Source of the DNA: CAYPTY01 sp964413935
GTDB lineage: Bacteria > Bacteroidota > Rhodothermia > Balneolales > Balneolaceae
Direction: 5' to 3'
Assembly (NCBI GenBank): GCA_964413935.1
Contig: CAYPTY010000002.1
Location: 124,001 to 188,000 of the forward strand
DNA length: 64,000 nt
This document shows, one piece after another, positions 8,962 through 17,680 of the stretch. A model generated the notes under the pieces. That model ran no database searches and was not told where the DNA came from. It was given only the letters and a program-made list of their open reading frames with translations. Every line of letters begins with the position of its first letter. Positions within the stretch are counted from its first letter, which is position 1. Position numbers and translations under genes: made by a program.

Positions 8962-9500
8962 TGAAAAAAGTCTGCGTCTACTGCGGCTCAAAAACCGGTC
9001 AAAAACCTGAATATTCTGATATAGCCCAGGAACTGGGCGAAGCCTTTGTCCGGCATAATATCGAAATGATATACGGTGGCGGAAAAGTGGGCATCATGGG
9101 AATCATCGCTGATGCCGTACTTGAGGCCAATGGCCGCGTGCAGGGAGTCATTCCCATTTCATTAATGCGAAAAGAAGTGGGACACAACGGGGTCAATGAA
9201 TTGCATGTAACCGAAGATATGCACAGCCGAAAAGCGCTCATGGAGCAGCTTTCAGACGCTTTTGTGGTTCTTCCCGGTGGATTCGGGACCCTGGATGAAA
9301 TGTTTGAAATCGTAACCTGGCGTCAGCTGGGCTACCACAAAAAGCCGGTATTGATCCTGAATACGGCAGGTTACTTTGACGATCTCCTACGTTTTATTGA
9401 GAAAGCAACCTCCGAAGGCTTTATTCACTCAGACGGGGATGAAATCATTCATGTGGCCGGGAGCGTTAACGAAATCATAGATATCTTAAATCAAATATAA
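8961..9500 (+). CDS. LOG family protein (nucleoside 5'-monophosphate phosphoribohydrolase type)
   Basis: A 179-residue Rossmann-fold protein of the TIGR00730 / Lonely Guy family, cytosolic. Family members cleave the N-glycosidic bond of (cytokinin) nucleoside 5'-monophosphates. The signature is complete: YGGGKVGIMGIIADAVLEANG near residues 33-53 and PGGFGTLDEMFEIVTW near 97-112, whose Gly-Gly-Gly-Thr-x-x-Glu loop carries the catalytic residues. The N-terminus VCVYCGSKTG is also typical. The ATG overlaps the cysteine desulfurase stop codon by one base. The natural substrate cannot be read from sequence; many bacterial members are general nucleotide hydrolases. Confidence 0.9.
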   Translation: MKKVCVYCGSKTGQKPEYSDIAQELGEAFVRHNIEMIYGGGKVGIMGIIADAVLEANGRVQGVIPISLMRKEVGHNGVNELHVTEDMHSRKALMEQLSDAFVVLPGGFGTLDEMFEIVTWRQLGYHKKPVLILNTAGYFDDLLRFIEKATSEGFIHSDGDEIIHVAGSVNEIIDILNQI

Positions 9501-9510
9501 ACTGGAAACC

Positions 9511-9954
9511 ATGATCAGGCATTTTACATTATCTACTATCACTGCAGCGTTATTAATGACGGCTTGCGCATCCGAATCCGAGGATATGACTTCTGAAAAC
9601 TACCGAAACCCTTTGCCTGAATGCCCCGAAAGCCCTAATTGCATTCGCTATACCTTTGCCGTAGAGGAAAGTATAAGTGAAGCCAGAAATGTGCTGCAAA
9701 CCTCACTCGAACGCATGAATGCCCATGAAATCGAAAGTTCAGACCGGACAATTGATGCCGTTTTTCGCATTCCTGTATTTGGCTGGATGGATGACGTAAA
9801 CATACAGCTGGAGACAGCCGGATCAGGCGAAACCCTTATTCATATGCGAAGTGCCAGCCGGGTTGGTTATTCTGATTTGGGGGTTAACCGAATGCGGATC
9901 AAGAAAATCAGAAGTGAGTATGCCCGGATAAGGAAAAGCACTCCGGGCTACTGA
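9511..9954 (+). CDS. DUF1499 domain lipoprotein
   Basis: 147 residues. The signal sequence ends in a lipobox-like LMTAC (Cys about residue 19), predicting a lipid-anchored periplasmic protein. The rest matches DUF1499: LPECPESPNCIRYTF with its paired cysteines near the N-terminus, then VFRIPVFGWMDDVNIQLE and the signature MRSASRVGYSDLGVNRMRI. The biochemical role of DUF1499 is unknown. It begins 10 bases after the LOG-family gene, so it probably ends the same transcript, and it converges on the acyl-CoA synthetase gene with a 6-base gap. Confidence 0.85.
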   Translation: MIRHFTLSTITAALLMTACASESEDMTSENYRNPLPECPESPNCIRYTFAVEESISEARNVLQTSLERMNAHEIESSDRTIDAVFRIPVFGWMDDVNIQLETAGSGETLIHMRSASRVGYSDLGVNRMRIKKIRSEYARIRKSTPGY

Positions 9955-9960
9955 AACACC

Positions 9961-11844
9961 TTAGTCTTTATCTCCGGCAAAGATCTCATCAATCAGGTGA
10001 CCGTATTTGTCGCCAATCACTCTTCTCTTCACTTTCAATGTAGGCGTCAGCTCACCGGTTTCCACGGAGAACTCAGTTGCCAGCAATCGGGAATCACGGA
10101 TTTTCTCGTGTGATGCCAGCTTTTTGGAAAAGGAACGGACTTCATCCTGGAATATCTTTTTGATCTCCTCTTTTTTGATGAGATCCTCCACAGAATCAAA
10201 TTCAATACCCTCAGACTTAGCATGATTTTCAAGCACTTCGAAGTCAGGCACAATAAGGGCTGCCATGAAACTTTTAGCTTCACCTACAATCACGATCTGG
10301 TCAATCCACTTGCTGGTCTTGAACATATCCTCAATCGGACCAGGATAAATATTCTTACCACCCGCATTCACAATCATGTGTTTGATACGATCCGTAATTT
10401 TGAGCATGCCATTCTCAAAACGGCCTACATCACCGGTATGTAACCACCCGTCATTGTCAATAACCTCGCTGGTGGCCTCCTCATTTTTCCAGTATCCCTT
10501 CATGACGTTTGGTCCCTTGCAAAGTATCTCACCTGCTTCTGAACTCAGATTGGTCGGATAATCTTCGCCGCTGAGCTCAGCTATAATTTTATTGTCATTA
10601 AGGGATTGAATCCCAACTGTCACACCCTGAATAACAGAGCCCACTGTTCCGATTACGGTTGATTCGGGTTTATTGGCACACATCACCGGAGAAGTCTCCG
10701 TAAGGCCATAACCCTGAACAATAACCAGTCCGGAAGCTTTGAAAAATTCGTCAATATCCGGTGGTAAGGCGGCTCCGCCTGAAACGGCAAATTTAATTCG
10801 ACCTCCGGTTCTCTCCTTCAGTTTTCCAAAAACCAGTCGATCTGCAATTTGCTTCTGAAGTGCTACAAAACCCCGTTTACCTTCGGCATATTTTTTTCCT
10901 ACCCCAACCGCCCAGTTGAAAATAGCCTGTTTGGTGGCTGAACCTTCCTCCACGCTTTTGGCAATCAGGTTGTACATCTTCTCAAAAAGACGAGGTACTG
11001 AAATCAAAATAGTGGGATGGGCTTCGGTAAGGTTTTTCGAAACGGTATCCACTGATTCTGCGAAATAAATTTCTGCCCCGCCGGCGATCATGGCATAATA
11101 GCCGCCCGTTCGCTCAAAGGAGTGGCTCAAAGGCAAAAAGGACAGTGAGCGGTCACTTTCACCTATATTCAGATGATTATGGGCCGCCTTCACATTACTG
11201 CATATGTTGCGATGAGTAAGCATAGCGCCTTTGGGCTTTCCGGTAGTTCCGGAAGTGTAAATCAGGGTAGAAACCATATCATGAGTCACCGCCTTGGAGC
11301 GTTTTTTCAGTTCATCCGCTTTATCCGCGGATAACTTGCTTCCTTTGATGTGTACATCTTTATACAGGTGTACAAAGTCGGGATCCATCAGTTTCTTTAC
11401 TTTAGGCATATCGAATGCAATGACCTCTTTCAAAGCGGGGCAGTTTTCAAATATTTCAACGGCCTTCCTAAGCTGTATTCCCGTTGAAACAAAGAAAATC
11501 ATACTTTCTGAATCATTGATGATATACTCGCATTGATCAGGGGGTAAGGAAGTGTACAAAGATACGTTTATAGCCCCTATTGACTGAATGGCCATATCCA
11601 CAATAATCCATTCGTACCGATTTTCGCTGAGTATGGCGATCCGGTCACCTTCTTCCACACCCCGGTAAAGCAGGTAGGAGGCAATGGCTTCCACATCATC
11701 TTTAACCTGATCCCAGTCAATTTCAACATAGGGTTCGGATGTGGAAGGCTTGTAGGCGAATGCTGTTTTACTTTTGCCTGAATACTTTTTGGTCAGATTG
11801 TGGTACAACTCGGCAATGGTCTCAAAAGCTACAAGGGTTGGCAT
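9961..11844 (-). CDS. long-chain acyl-CoA synthetase (AMP-binding, FadD15/ACSL-like)
   Basis: A 627-residue ANL-superfamily enzyme that activates fatty acids to acyl-CoA through an acyl-AMP intermediate, probably membrane-associated. Motifs: P-loop STLIYTSGTTGKPKGAMLTH (about 192-211), LSFLPLSHSFERTGGYYAMIAGG, the A5-type motif VQGYGLTETSPV, GWLHTGDVGRFENGMLKITDR, and a late conserved segment (KHMIVNAGGKNIYPGPIE). Length and motif set fit the eukaryote-like FadD15 group rather than E. coli FadD. It is divergent from fur across a 109-base gap that contains a Fur-type palindrome, so it could share that control (inference). Confidence 0.93.
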   Translation of the reverse strand: MPTLVAFETIAELYHNLTKKYSGKSKTAFAYKPSTSEPYVEIDWDQVKDDVEAIASYLLYRGVEEGDRIAILSENRYEWIIVDMAIQSIGAINVSLYTSLPPDQCEYIINDSESMIFFVSTGIQLRKAVEIFENCPALKEVIAFDMPKVKKLMDPDFVHLYKDVHIKGSKLSADKADELKKRSKAVTHDMVSTLIYTSGTTGKPKGAMLTHRNICSNVKAAHNHLNIGESDRSLSFLPLSHSFERTGGYYAMIAGGAEIYFAESVDTVSKNLTEAHPTILISVPRLFEKMYNLIAKSVEEGSATKQAIFNWAVGVGKKYAEGKRGFVALQKQIADRLVFGKLKERTGGRIKFAVSGGAALPPDIDEFFKASGLVIVQGYGLTETSPVMCANKPESTVIGTVGSVIQGVTVGIQSLNDNKIIAELSGEDYPTNLSSEAGEILCKGPNVMKGYWKNEEATSEVIDNDGWLHTGDVGRFENGMLKITDRIKHMIVNAGGKNIYPGPIEDMFKTSKWIDQIVIVGEAKSFMAALIVPDFEVLENHAKSEGIEFDSVEDLIKKEEIKKIFQDEVRSFSKKLASHEKIRDSRLLATEFSVETGELTPTLKVKRRVIGDKYGHLIDEIFAGDKD

Positions 11845-11876
11845 GGTGACGCTGATTTTTTCAATGTTTAGAGCAC

Positions 11877-11891
11877 AGAATATAATATTCT
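11877..11891. promoter_or_regulatory. 7-1-7 palindrome, candidate Fur-family operator
   Basis: AGAATATAATATTCT is a perfect inverted repeat of 7 bases around one central base. This is the same geometry as known Fur, PerR and Zur boxes. It lies 62 bases upstream of the fur-family ATG and 32 bases upstream of the divergent acyl-CoA synthetase start. Autoregulation by the adjacent gene is inferred. Confidence 0.55.
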
Positions 11892-11953
11892 TGATGCGAA
11901 AAGCATTCGTTTTTTAAAAGCCTGTATCCCTTATATTCCTTCAAAACACCCCT

Positions 11954-12448
11954 ATGGCAACACCCGCTCAAGAAGAAACCATCCAGCTCGTTAAGGAAAT
12001 TTTCAGGTCTTACCTGAAAGAGCAAAACCAGCGCCAGACCCAGGAGCGTTTTATGGTATTGGAAGAAATCTATCGCTCAGATGGCCATTTCGATGCCGAC
12101 AAGCTCTACGATAAGATGAATCATTCGAATACCAGGGTTTCAAGAGCCACGGTATATAACAGTCTGGATCTGCTTGTGGAATGCGGTTTAGTTCAGCGGC
12201 ATCAGTTCGGCAAAAACCAGTATCATTACGAGCGTGCCTACGCCTACCAGCAGCACGATCACATTATCTGCAAAAAGTGTGGAGTTGTTCTGGAATTTTG
12301 TGATCCCCGCATTCAGGAAATCAAGGACATGATGGGCAAGATTCACAACTTTCACATCGAAGACCACTCCTTGCATCTGTTTGGATACTGTGAAGATACT
12401 GAGGCCTGCGAAAAGCGTCAGAAAGCGCTGAAGAAAAAAGCCGACTAA
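11954..12448 (+). CDS. Fur family metal-responsive transcriptional regulator
   Basis: 164 residues, the family's usual size. The N-terminal winged helix has RQTQERFMVLEEIY and the recognition segment SRATVYNSLDLLVECGLV (about 63-80). The dimerisation/metal domain starts at about 90 with HYERAYAYQQHDHIICKKCG. Structural zinc cysteines are C106 and C109 (CxxC). The second pair is C146 and C152, spaced CX5C in GYCEDTEACEK instead of the common CxxC. Which metal or peroxide it senses cannot be settled from sequence. It is a single gene, divergent from the acyl-CoA synthetase, with a 7-1-7 palindrome upstream. Its stop overlaps that of convergent ftsX inside the shared bases CTAA. Confidence 0.9.
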   Translation: MATPAQEETIQLVKEIFRSYLKEQNQRQTQERFMVLEEIYRSDGHFDADKLYDKMNHSNTRVSRATVYNSLDLLVECGLVQRHQFGKNQYHYERAYAYQQHDHIICKKCGVVLEFCDPRIQEIKDMMGKIHNFHIEDHSLHLFGYCEDTEACEKRQKALKKKAD

Positions 12449-13332
12449 TTCGCTGAAATGTAGGTTTCAGCAATAAATCGCCGCGCTGCCCAGCGACTCC
12501 CCCACCAGCCCATCAGTATGGCCAGCAGCAGCATAGCTCCCACCAGATAATACCAGCGGCCGAAGGGCCATTCCAGCACGCCCAGTTGGGGCACATAAAT
12601 CGGGATAAAAAATTCGAAGAATGCAAAGACACAAAGGATGGCCAGTGAGCCAGAGATGAGTCCCTGAGTAATGCCTTCCACGATAAAGGGCGATCGGATA
12701 AATCCATTGGTTGCCCCTACCAGTTTCATGGCACGGATAAGATCCCGCTTGGCATAGATGGTGAGGCGGATGGTATTGTAGACGAGTGCCAGAGCTGCAA
12801 AGAGGATAAGTACCCCAACGGCTACACCCACAACGGTGATGGTGCTCAGATTGGATTCCAGTACACGCAGCAAAGCGGCGTTGTATTTCACTTCATCCAC
12901 ACCACCCATATTCTGAAGACGGGAAACCAGAATATCAATTTTATCCACGCCTTGTCCGGTATCCACTTTCAGTTTAAAAGACGCAGGCAAAAAGTTGAGA
13001 GCCACCAGTTCGTCCACTCCTTCCCCAAAATCCCGTTTCATGATGCTGGAAGCGGAATCTTTGGAGATGTAAATCACATCGGTAATCAGAGGATCCTGCC
13101 CGAGATCGTTACGGATTCGCTCTGTTGTTGCCTCATCTATATCGAACAGGAATACTTCAACTTCGATCTGATTTCGATAGGAAACCGCCTCGGTATAGGC
13201 ATTGTAAAACACTCTGCCAAGTACACCAATCAGCAGAATGGCAATAAACAATGAAAAAATGGATGTGGTGGAAGCCAGTTTGGCGCGATTGAATCCCGCT
13301 AATCCTTCTTTAATAACGTATCTGATATTCAT
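12445..13332 (-). CDS. ftsX: cell division protein FtsX (ABC-type permease)
   Basis: A 295-residue inner-membrane protein that with FtsE couples cytokinesis to periplasmic peptidoglycan hydrolases. Seen: N-terminal cytoplasmic piece (MNIRYVIKEGLAGFNRAKLAST), a first membrane segment at about 22-42, a periplasmic domain with QIEVEVFLFDIDE, then three further membrane segments in the C-terminal FtsX/MacB-type domain (VYNTIRLTIYAKRDLIRAMKLVGATNGFIRSPFIVEG). Four membrane segments and the length match FtsX. ftsE is not in the window. It lies 2 bases after the outer-membrane barrel gene, so it is probably cotranscribed with cinA and that gene. Confidence 0.92.
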   Translation of the reverse strand: MNIRYVIKEGLAGFNRAKLASTTSIFSLFIAILLIGVLGRVFYNAYTEAVSYRNQIEVEVFLFDIDEATTERIRNDLGQDPLITDVIYISKDSASSIMKRDFGEGVDELVALNFLPASFKLKVDTGQGVDKIDILVSRLQNMGGVDEVKYNAALLRVLESNLSTITVVGVAVGVLILFAALALVYNTIRLTIYAKRDLIRAMKLVGATNGFIRSPFIVEGITQGLISGSLAILCVFAFFEFFIPIYVPQLGVLEWPFGRWYYLVGAMLLLAILMGWWGSRWAARRFIAETYISAN

Positions 13333-13334
13333 AT

Positions 13335-15236
13335 TCAGTTCTTGAACAATACTCTGATTCCAAGTATAAACCGTCTCGGGGGCATCGGATAGCCGACAGA
13401 TTCAAAGTAACCCGCCTGCCCAATTCCATCAAGTACATTTTCGAATCTCATCACAAAAAACATGGAACGCAATCTGGCCGAAATATTGGCATCCAAGCGG
13501 AACCATGCCGGGTTCTCCGCGTTGTTGTTGATCAGATTCCAGACTCCGGTTTCTGTGGTAAACGCGTAGGTTTGCACAATGGCGGGTGAAATCAGCCCTT
13601 CTAGTCCGGCCTTGAGGAAAGCGGCTTTATTATAAATGGGCGTTTTGAAATAAAAACCTCCTCTGGCCAGTAAAACAGGATCCAGGGTATTCAATCGCTG
13701 TTCATATGTACTGTTCCCCCCGCTGCTGAATTGTTTGATTGTGGCATTCCCAAACCACTCCCACCGATAGGAATCCAACCGGAAAAAAGCCGTGGCTGAT
13801 AATACATCATAACTGCCGATATTGGTAAAGCTGCTGTCCGGGGTGGGAAGCACACCATCCCTGATATTCCGATAAGCTCCTTCTACTCCAATTTCTGTGG
13901 TTTTGAAAAGTGTGAATACCGCTTCCCCATGTGCATGCAGAACCTGCTCATTGTTGAGCATCTCATCCCCGGAAAAGCCATCTGCATTCCAGTACAAGCT
14001 TTGTATGCTTGGCAGTCTCTCTCCGTATGCAGCACCCGCCTTTAGTTGAAGATTATCTACTGGCTGCAATCGGATACTTGCTGAATTCATGATTGCGCTT
14101 CGATCCTCTCTCTGAATATATCCTGAGCCAGCGTTCAGGCTAACATTCCGAATGGGACTGAACTGCAGATCAGCCTGCCCGCTGAACTGAGACCATGAAT
14201 TCACCGTCAAAGCCGCATTTTCATCTGTCTGATAAATATCAGCGTTTGCGGAAACATCCAGCCTCAGTGCTTCACCCGCTTTCAGACGCTTCCAGATATT
14301 CCCCCCAAGTGCAGTTACTTCATAACCACTTTCGGAGTTTACCAGGCTGATACGCCTTAAATCCAGTTTTCTATGCAGTGAAAGGCGAAAATCCTCTTTC
14401 TCAAGGCTTTCTTTTTTTCGATGAAGCCCCGCTCGTATGATCGATTGTTTTACCTCAGAATTGGCTCCGTTTTGTACAGCCGTAGTACTGAAGCGACTAA
14501 AGGCAAAAGTTGAAGGATCTGGTATGTTGTATCCGAATGATTCCTCCCGCTCAAACTGATTATTCAGCCAGGAAGCCCTTACCAGCCACTTCTTATTAAA
14601 CTGATGGGTACCCTTCAGGAAGATTTGTGTTCCCTGCACATCACTGCGTACGAATGCATCCCCATCGCGCCGGTCCCAGAAACTGATTTCGATGTTGCTG
14701 CGGGGCGACAGATTCCTGGAAAACAAAAATTCCAGATTTCGATACTTAAACTTGCTCTCATCAAAATTAAGTTGTGTGATGGGCTCTCGTGAATAATAGT
14801 TCGTGAGCCGGTAATTCAGCTCATATTCAGCGGTTTTTCGTTCATCCAAACTCAGTAATTTGTGATGCGGTACGTAATTCGTGTTGAATAAACCGGAAAC
14901 AGGGTCATTCAGCTGCAAACCCTGCCAGTAGTGGGTCTGAAATCGGGGCTCATAAGCCTGAACCAGAAAGGCATCCAGTCTTCCCAGGGTACCCTGCCGG
15001 TATGAAACTACACCCGGCCGGTAAGCCTGCCAGTCCGACCATCCCGGCCAGATCTGCCACCGCAGCAGACTGTCGTTCGTCACTTCACTTCCGCTCAGTG
15101 GCTCAGCATAAATCCATGGTCCGTCAGGGAGGTTTTCGGCCTTCAGAGTATCTGTGGCCAGTGAGTCCTGAGCTTGCACATTTGATGCACCCAGCACAAG
15201 AATTACAAACAGATATGTAAATTTTCGGGCATTCAA
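13335..15236 (-). CDS. putative outer-membrane beta-barrel protein (TonB-receptor-like barrel with reduced plug)
   Basis: A 633-residue protein with a Sec signal peptide ending NVQAQ (about 1-22) and no enzyme motif. After about 150 residues come alternating amphipathic strands rich in aromatic residues and ending in short turns (FKYRNLEFLFSRNLSPRSNIEISFWDRRDG; AGAAYGERLPSIQSLYWNADGFSGDE). The C-terminus PPRRFILGIRVLFKN is typical of TonB-dependent receptor barrels. A short segment (GLQLNDPVSGLFNTNYV, about 104-120) resembles part of a receptor plug, but no TonB box or full plug is evident. The start is TTG in a TTGA overlap with the cinA stop; an ATG at 15232 is out of frame. Ligand unknown. 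Confidence 0.7.
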   Translation of the reverse strand: MNARKFTYLFVILVLGASNVQAQDSLATDTLKAENLPDGPWIYAEPLSGSEVTNDSLLRWQIWPGWSDWQAYRPGVVSYRQGTLGRLDAFLVQAYEPRFQTHYWQGLQLNDPVSGLFNTNYVPHHKLLSLDERKTAEYELNYRLTNYYSREPITQLNFDESKFKYRNLEFLFSRNLSPRSNIEISFWDRRDGDAFVRSDVQGTQIFLKGTHQFNKKWLVRASWLNNQFEREESFGYNIPDPSTFAFSRFSTTAVQNGANSEVKQSIIRAGLHRKKESLEKEDFRLSLHRKLDLRRISLVNSESGYEVTALGGNIWKRLKAGEALRLDVSANADIYQTDENAALTVNSWSQFSGQADLQFSPIRNVSLNAGSGYIQREDRSAIMNSASIRLQPVDNLQLKAGAAYGERLPSIQSLYWNADGFSGDEMLNNEQVLHAHGEAVFTLFKTTEIGVEGAYRNIRDGVLPTPDSSFTNIGSYDVLSATAFFRLDSYRWEWFGNATIKQFSSGGNSTYEQRLNTLDPVLLARGGFYFKTPIYNKAAFLKAGLEGLISPAIVQTYAFTTETGVWNLINNNAENPAWFRLDANISARLRSMFFVMRFENVLDGIGQAGYFESVGYPMPPRRFILGIRVLFKN

Positions 15237-16522
15237 TCCGCAAAGTGTTTGGGAAGATCATATGGCATGGTCTCCATTCCGAGAATACTGCGGCGCAGGC
15301 TTTCCATGCTCACTATAGCTGATCGCTGTTTATTTAAGATACGGTCTTTGGTAAACAGTGCTTTTATGGCGAAATGCCACTCGGCCGACCAGAAACCCAG
15401 CCACACCGTACCCACGGGTTTTTCTTTGCTGCCCCCTGTGGGTCCGGCAATGCCGGTCGTTGAAATACCCAGATCCGAACCGAACTTTTGTGCGACCCCT
15501 TTTGCCATCTGCAGGGCTACTTCTTTGCTAACAGCTCCGACCCTTTCAAGATCAGATTTCAAAACTCCCAGTTCCCTTATTTTAGCCTCATTGGAATAGG
15601 AAACTATACCCCCGAGCATGTAATCGGAACTCCCGGGCACATCGGTGATCATACTGCTGATTAGCCCGCCGGTGCAGCTCTCAGCGGTAGCTATGCTCAG
15701 CTTTTGCTCTTTGAGAATATTACCTAGGGCTTCTTCGAGGCTTGAATCCCTTCCTTCCCCAAAGATAAAATCACCGGCTTTTTCATAAATACGATCCGAG
15801 AGCACATTCAATGCTCTTTCAGCCTCTTCTCTGCTTTCCGCCCTGCTGTCGATGCGCAGGGTTACCAGGCCGGGTCGCGGCAGGAATGCCAGTTTAACCC
15901 CGTTTTTAACACAATCGGATAAATCGCCTAACACCTGGTCAGCCAGAGTACTTTCTCCTATACCGGCCGTTTTGATGTAACGGGAGATCACATAATCCAC
16001 ATCCCCAAAGAAAGACCGGATTTTATCGCTTACGCCTTTACGCATCAGGTACTTCATCTCATAGGGCACACCGGGCAGCATAGCCAGGCAGGAATCGTCC
16101 GTTTCAAACCACATTCCGGGAGCCGTTCCTGAAGCATTGAAAAGCACCGTACAATTTTCAGGTACCATGGCCTGATCGTAGTTGGAATCAGAAAAGGGAA
16201 TATTCCGCTCGGTAAAAATTTTACGAATGTAGGATAAAGTGGGCTCATGCAGCACCATTCTTGATTGGAACAGTTCAGCAACTGCTTTCTTGGAGATGTC
16301 ATCGTTGGTGGGACCCAGCCCACCGGTACAGATTACCAGGTCGCTGCTTTTCAGGCATGTGCTGATTACATCCCTGATTTCCTGCGGTTCATCTGAAATG
16401 GTATAGATGCGCTTTACTTCGAAGCCCAGTTCCGACAGGTATTCACCGATCCAGGCTGCATTGGTATTGATGGTATCACCGATTAGCAGCTCATTGCCGA
16501 TGGAGATTATGTTCGCCGTCAT
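15233..16522 (-). CDS. cinA: CinA family protein (nicotinamide-nucleotide amidohydrolase)
   Basis: A 429-residue two-domain cytosolic protein. The N-terminal molybdopterin-binding-like (MoCF) domain, about 1-170, carries IISIGNELLIGDTINTNAAW, TGGLGPTNDD and LPGVPYEMK. The C-terminal CinA domain, about 260-410, carries the amidase motif TAESCTGGLISSMITDVPGSS, and GISTTGIAGPTGGSKEKPVGTVW. Full-length CinA proteins recycle pyridine nucleotides by deamidating NMN, and the name reflects a competence association in Gram-positives. The stop codon overlaps the TTG of the barrel gene. It is divergent from pgsA. Confidence 0.95.
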   Translation of the reverse strand: MTANIISIGNELLIGDTINTNAAWIGEYLSELGFEVKRIYTISDEPQEIRDVISTCLKSSDLVICTGGLGPTNDDISKKAVAELFQSRMVLHEPTLSYIRKIFTERNIPFSDSNYDQAMVPENCTVLFNASGTAPGMWFETDDSCLAMLPGVPYEMKYLMRKGVSDKIRSFFGDVDYVISRYIKTAGIGESTLADQVLGDLSDCVKNGVKLAFLPRPGLVTLRIDSRAESREEAERALNVLSDRIYEKAGDFIFGEGRDSSLEEALGNILKEQKLSIATAESCTGGLISSMITDVPGSSDYMLGGIVSYSNEAKIRELGVLKSDLERVGAVSKEVALQMAKGVAQKFGSDLGISTTGIAGPTGGSKEKPVGTVWLGFWSAEWHFAIKALFTKDRILNKQRSAIVSMESLRRSILGMETMPYDLPKHFAD

Positions 16523-16582
16523 GTGGCAAAATTCACCATTCCACCTTCAAAATTCCACTTTTATATTCACTATCTTGCCCTG

Positions 16583-17182
16583 ATGCAAAAAAACATACCG
16601 AACATACTTTCTGCCCTGCGCATCGTTCTGACGCCTGTTTTTCTGATCATGTACCTTCAAGATGATATCGTCTGGAGGGCGCTCAGTATTGCTGTTTTTG
16701 CCATAGCAGCCTTTACTGACTTTATGGACGGATACCTGGCCCGGCACTTCGGTGTAGAAAGCAAAATCGGAGTTTTTCTGGATCCGCTTGCGGATAAGAT
16801 CCTCACCTTCGCAGGATTCATTTGTCTTGCAATACTGAACCCAACGCTATTCCCCTGGTGGGCCATTATTGTAATTATGGTTCGGGATATCCTGATCACA
16901 GCATTGAGAGTTTATGCTGACCGCAGAAAGCTGAATATGAAGACCCGTTTCACTGCAAAAGTAAAGACCTTCGCCCAGATGATATTTCTGTATTCCTTCC
17001 TGTTACTGGGGGTTTTTCTTCAGGCTGATGTCGGTATTTCATCCTTTGTGAATGATCTCTTCAGCACCCGGATTCCCTACTTCTTATTGCTTGCCGTAGC
17101 CGGAATCACAGTTTATTCAGGTATTGAGTATCTGATCATGAATCCGGCATTAATGCGCTCACGCCATGCTGAACCGGCTTAA
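16583..17182 (+). CDS. pgsA: CDP-diacylglycerol--glycerol-3-phosphate 3-phosphatidyltransferase
   Basis: 199 residues from the ATG at 16583. A GTG at 16523 would add 20 residues unlike the family (AKFTIPPSKFHFYIHYLAL) and sits immediately against the cinA start, so I reject it. It is an integral membrane enzyme making phosphatidylglycerophosphate. The CDP-alcohol phosphotransferase signature is complete: D-G-x2-A-R-x8-G-x3-D-x3-D in MDGYLARHFGVESKIGVFLD followed by PLADK. The N-terminus MQKNIPNILSALRIVLTPVF is typical PgsA, and four to five membrane segments are visible. The next gene, pgpA, overlaps it by 17 bases and performs the following step, so the pair forms phosphatidylglycerol. Confidence 0.95.
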   Translation: MQKNIPNILSALRIVLTPVFLIMYLQDDIVWRALSIAVFAIAAFTDFMDGYLARHFGVESKIGVFLDPLADKILTFAGFICLAILNPTLFPWWAIIVIMVRDILITALRVYADRRKLNMKTRFTAKVKTFAQMIFLYSFLLLGVFLQADVGISSFVNDLFSTRIPYFLLLAVAGITVYSGIEYLIMNPALMRSRHAEPA

Positions 17183-17636
17183 AAAGATACTGGGAAGCGG
17201 ACTGGGAAGCGGATACCTTCCATTTGCTCCCGGCACCTGGGGATCCCTACCACCGGTTTTCATTTCCTGGCTGTTATCATCTTATTTCGGATGGATGAGC
17301 CTCATCCCACTGGTACTGTTATTCAGCCTATTAAGTCTTTGGGTGAGTCCTTATCTGGAGGAGGAATGGGGTAAAGATCCCGGAAAGCTGGTTATAGACG
17401 AGTGGGCAGGGCAAAGTCTGGTTTTTATGGCACTTCCGATGACAGGGCATTTAGATTCCGATTACCTCATTCTCATATCAGGCTTTCTACTATTTCGTTT
17501 TTTTGACATCCTTAAACCATTGGGGATTAATCACTTACAGAATTTAAAATCTGGTTGGGGTATCTTGCTGGATGACTTGCTGGCTGGGCTTTATGCACTT
17601 ATCTCACTAAATATTCTTATATTTTATACGTTCTGA
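17166..17636 (+). CDS. pgpA: phosphatidylglycerophosphatase A
   Basis: 156 residues; dephosphorylates phosphatidylglycerophosphate at the inner membrane, completing phosphatidylglycerol synthesis after PgsA. PgpA motifs: GSGYLPFAPGTWGSLPP near the N-terminus, LVIDEWAGQSLVF with acidic residues, and FRFFDILKPLGINHLQNLKSGWGILLDD ending LLAGLYA. About three to four hydrophobic membrane segments. The start overlaps the end of pgsA by 17 bases, which indicates translational coupling. Confidence 0.93.
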   Translation: MLNRLKKILGSGLGSGYLPFAPGTWGSLPPVFISWLLSSYFGWMSLIPLVLLFSLLSLWVSPYLEEEWGKDPGKLVIDEWAGQSLVFMALPMTGHLDSDYLILISGFLLFRFFDILKPLGINHLQNLKSGWGILLDDLLAGLYALISLNILIFYTF

Positions 17637-17680
17637 AGCAAAACAGAACATTATTGCCATCTACAGATACCTGCCTGATT

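Noticed and set aside
16523..16582. GTG start of pgsA adding 20 residues
   Set aside because: The added residues do not resemble PgsA, and the GTG directly abuts the divergent cinA start, leaving no room for a promoter.
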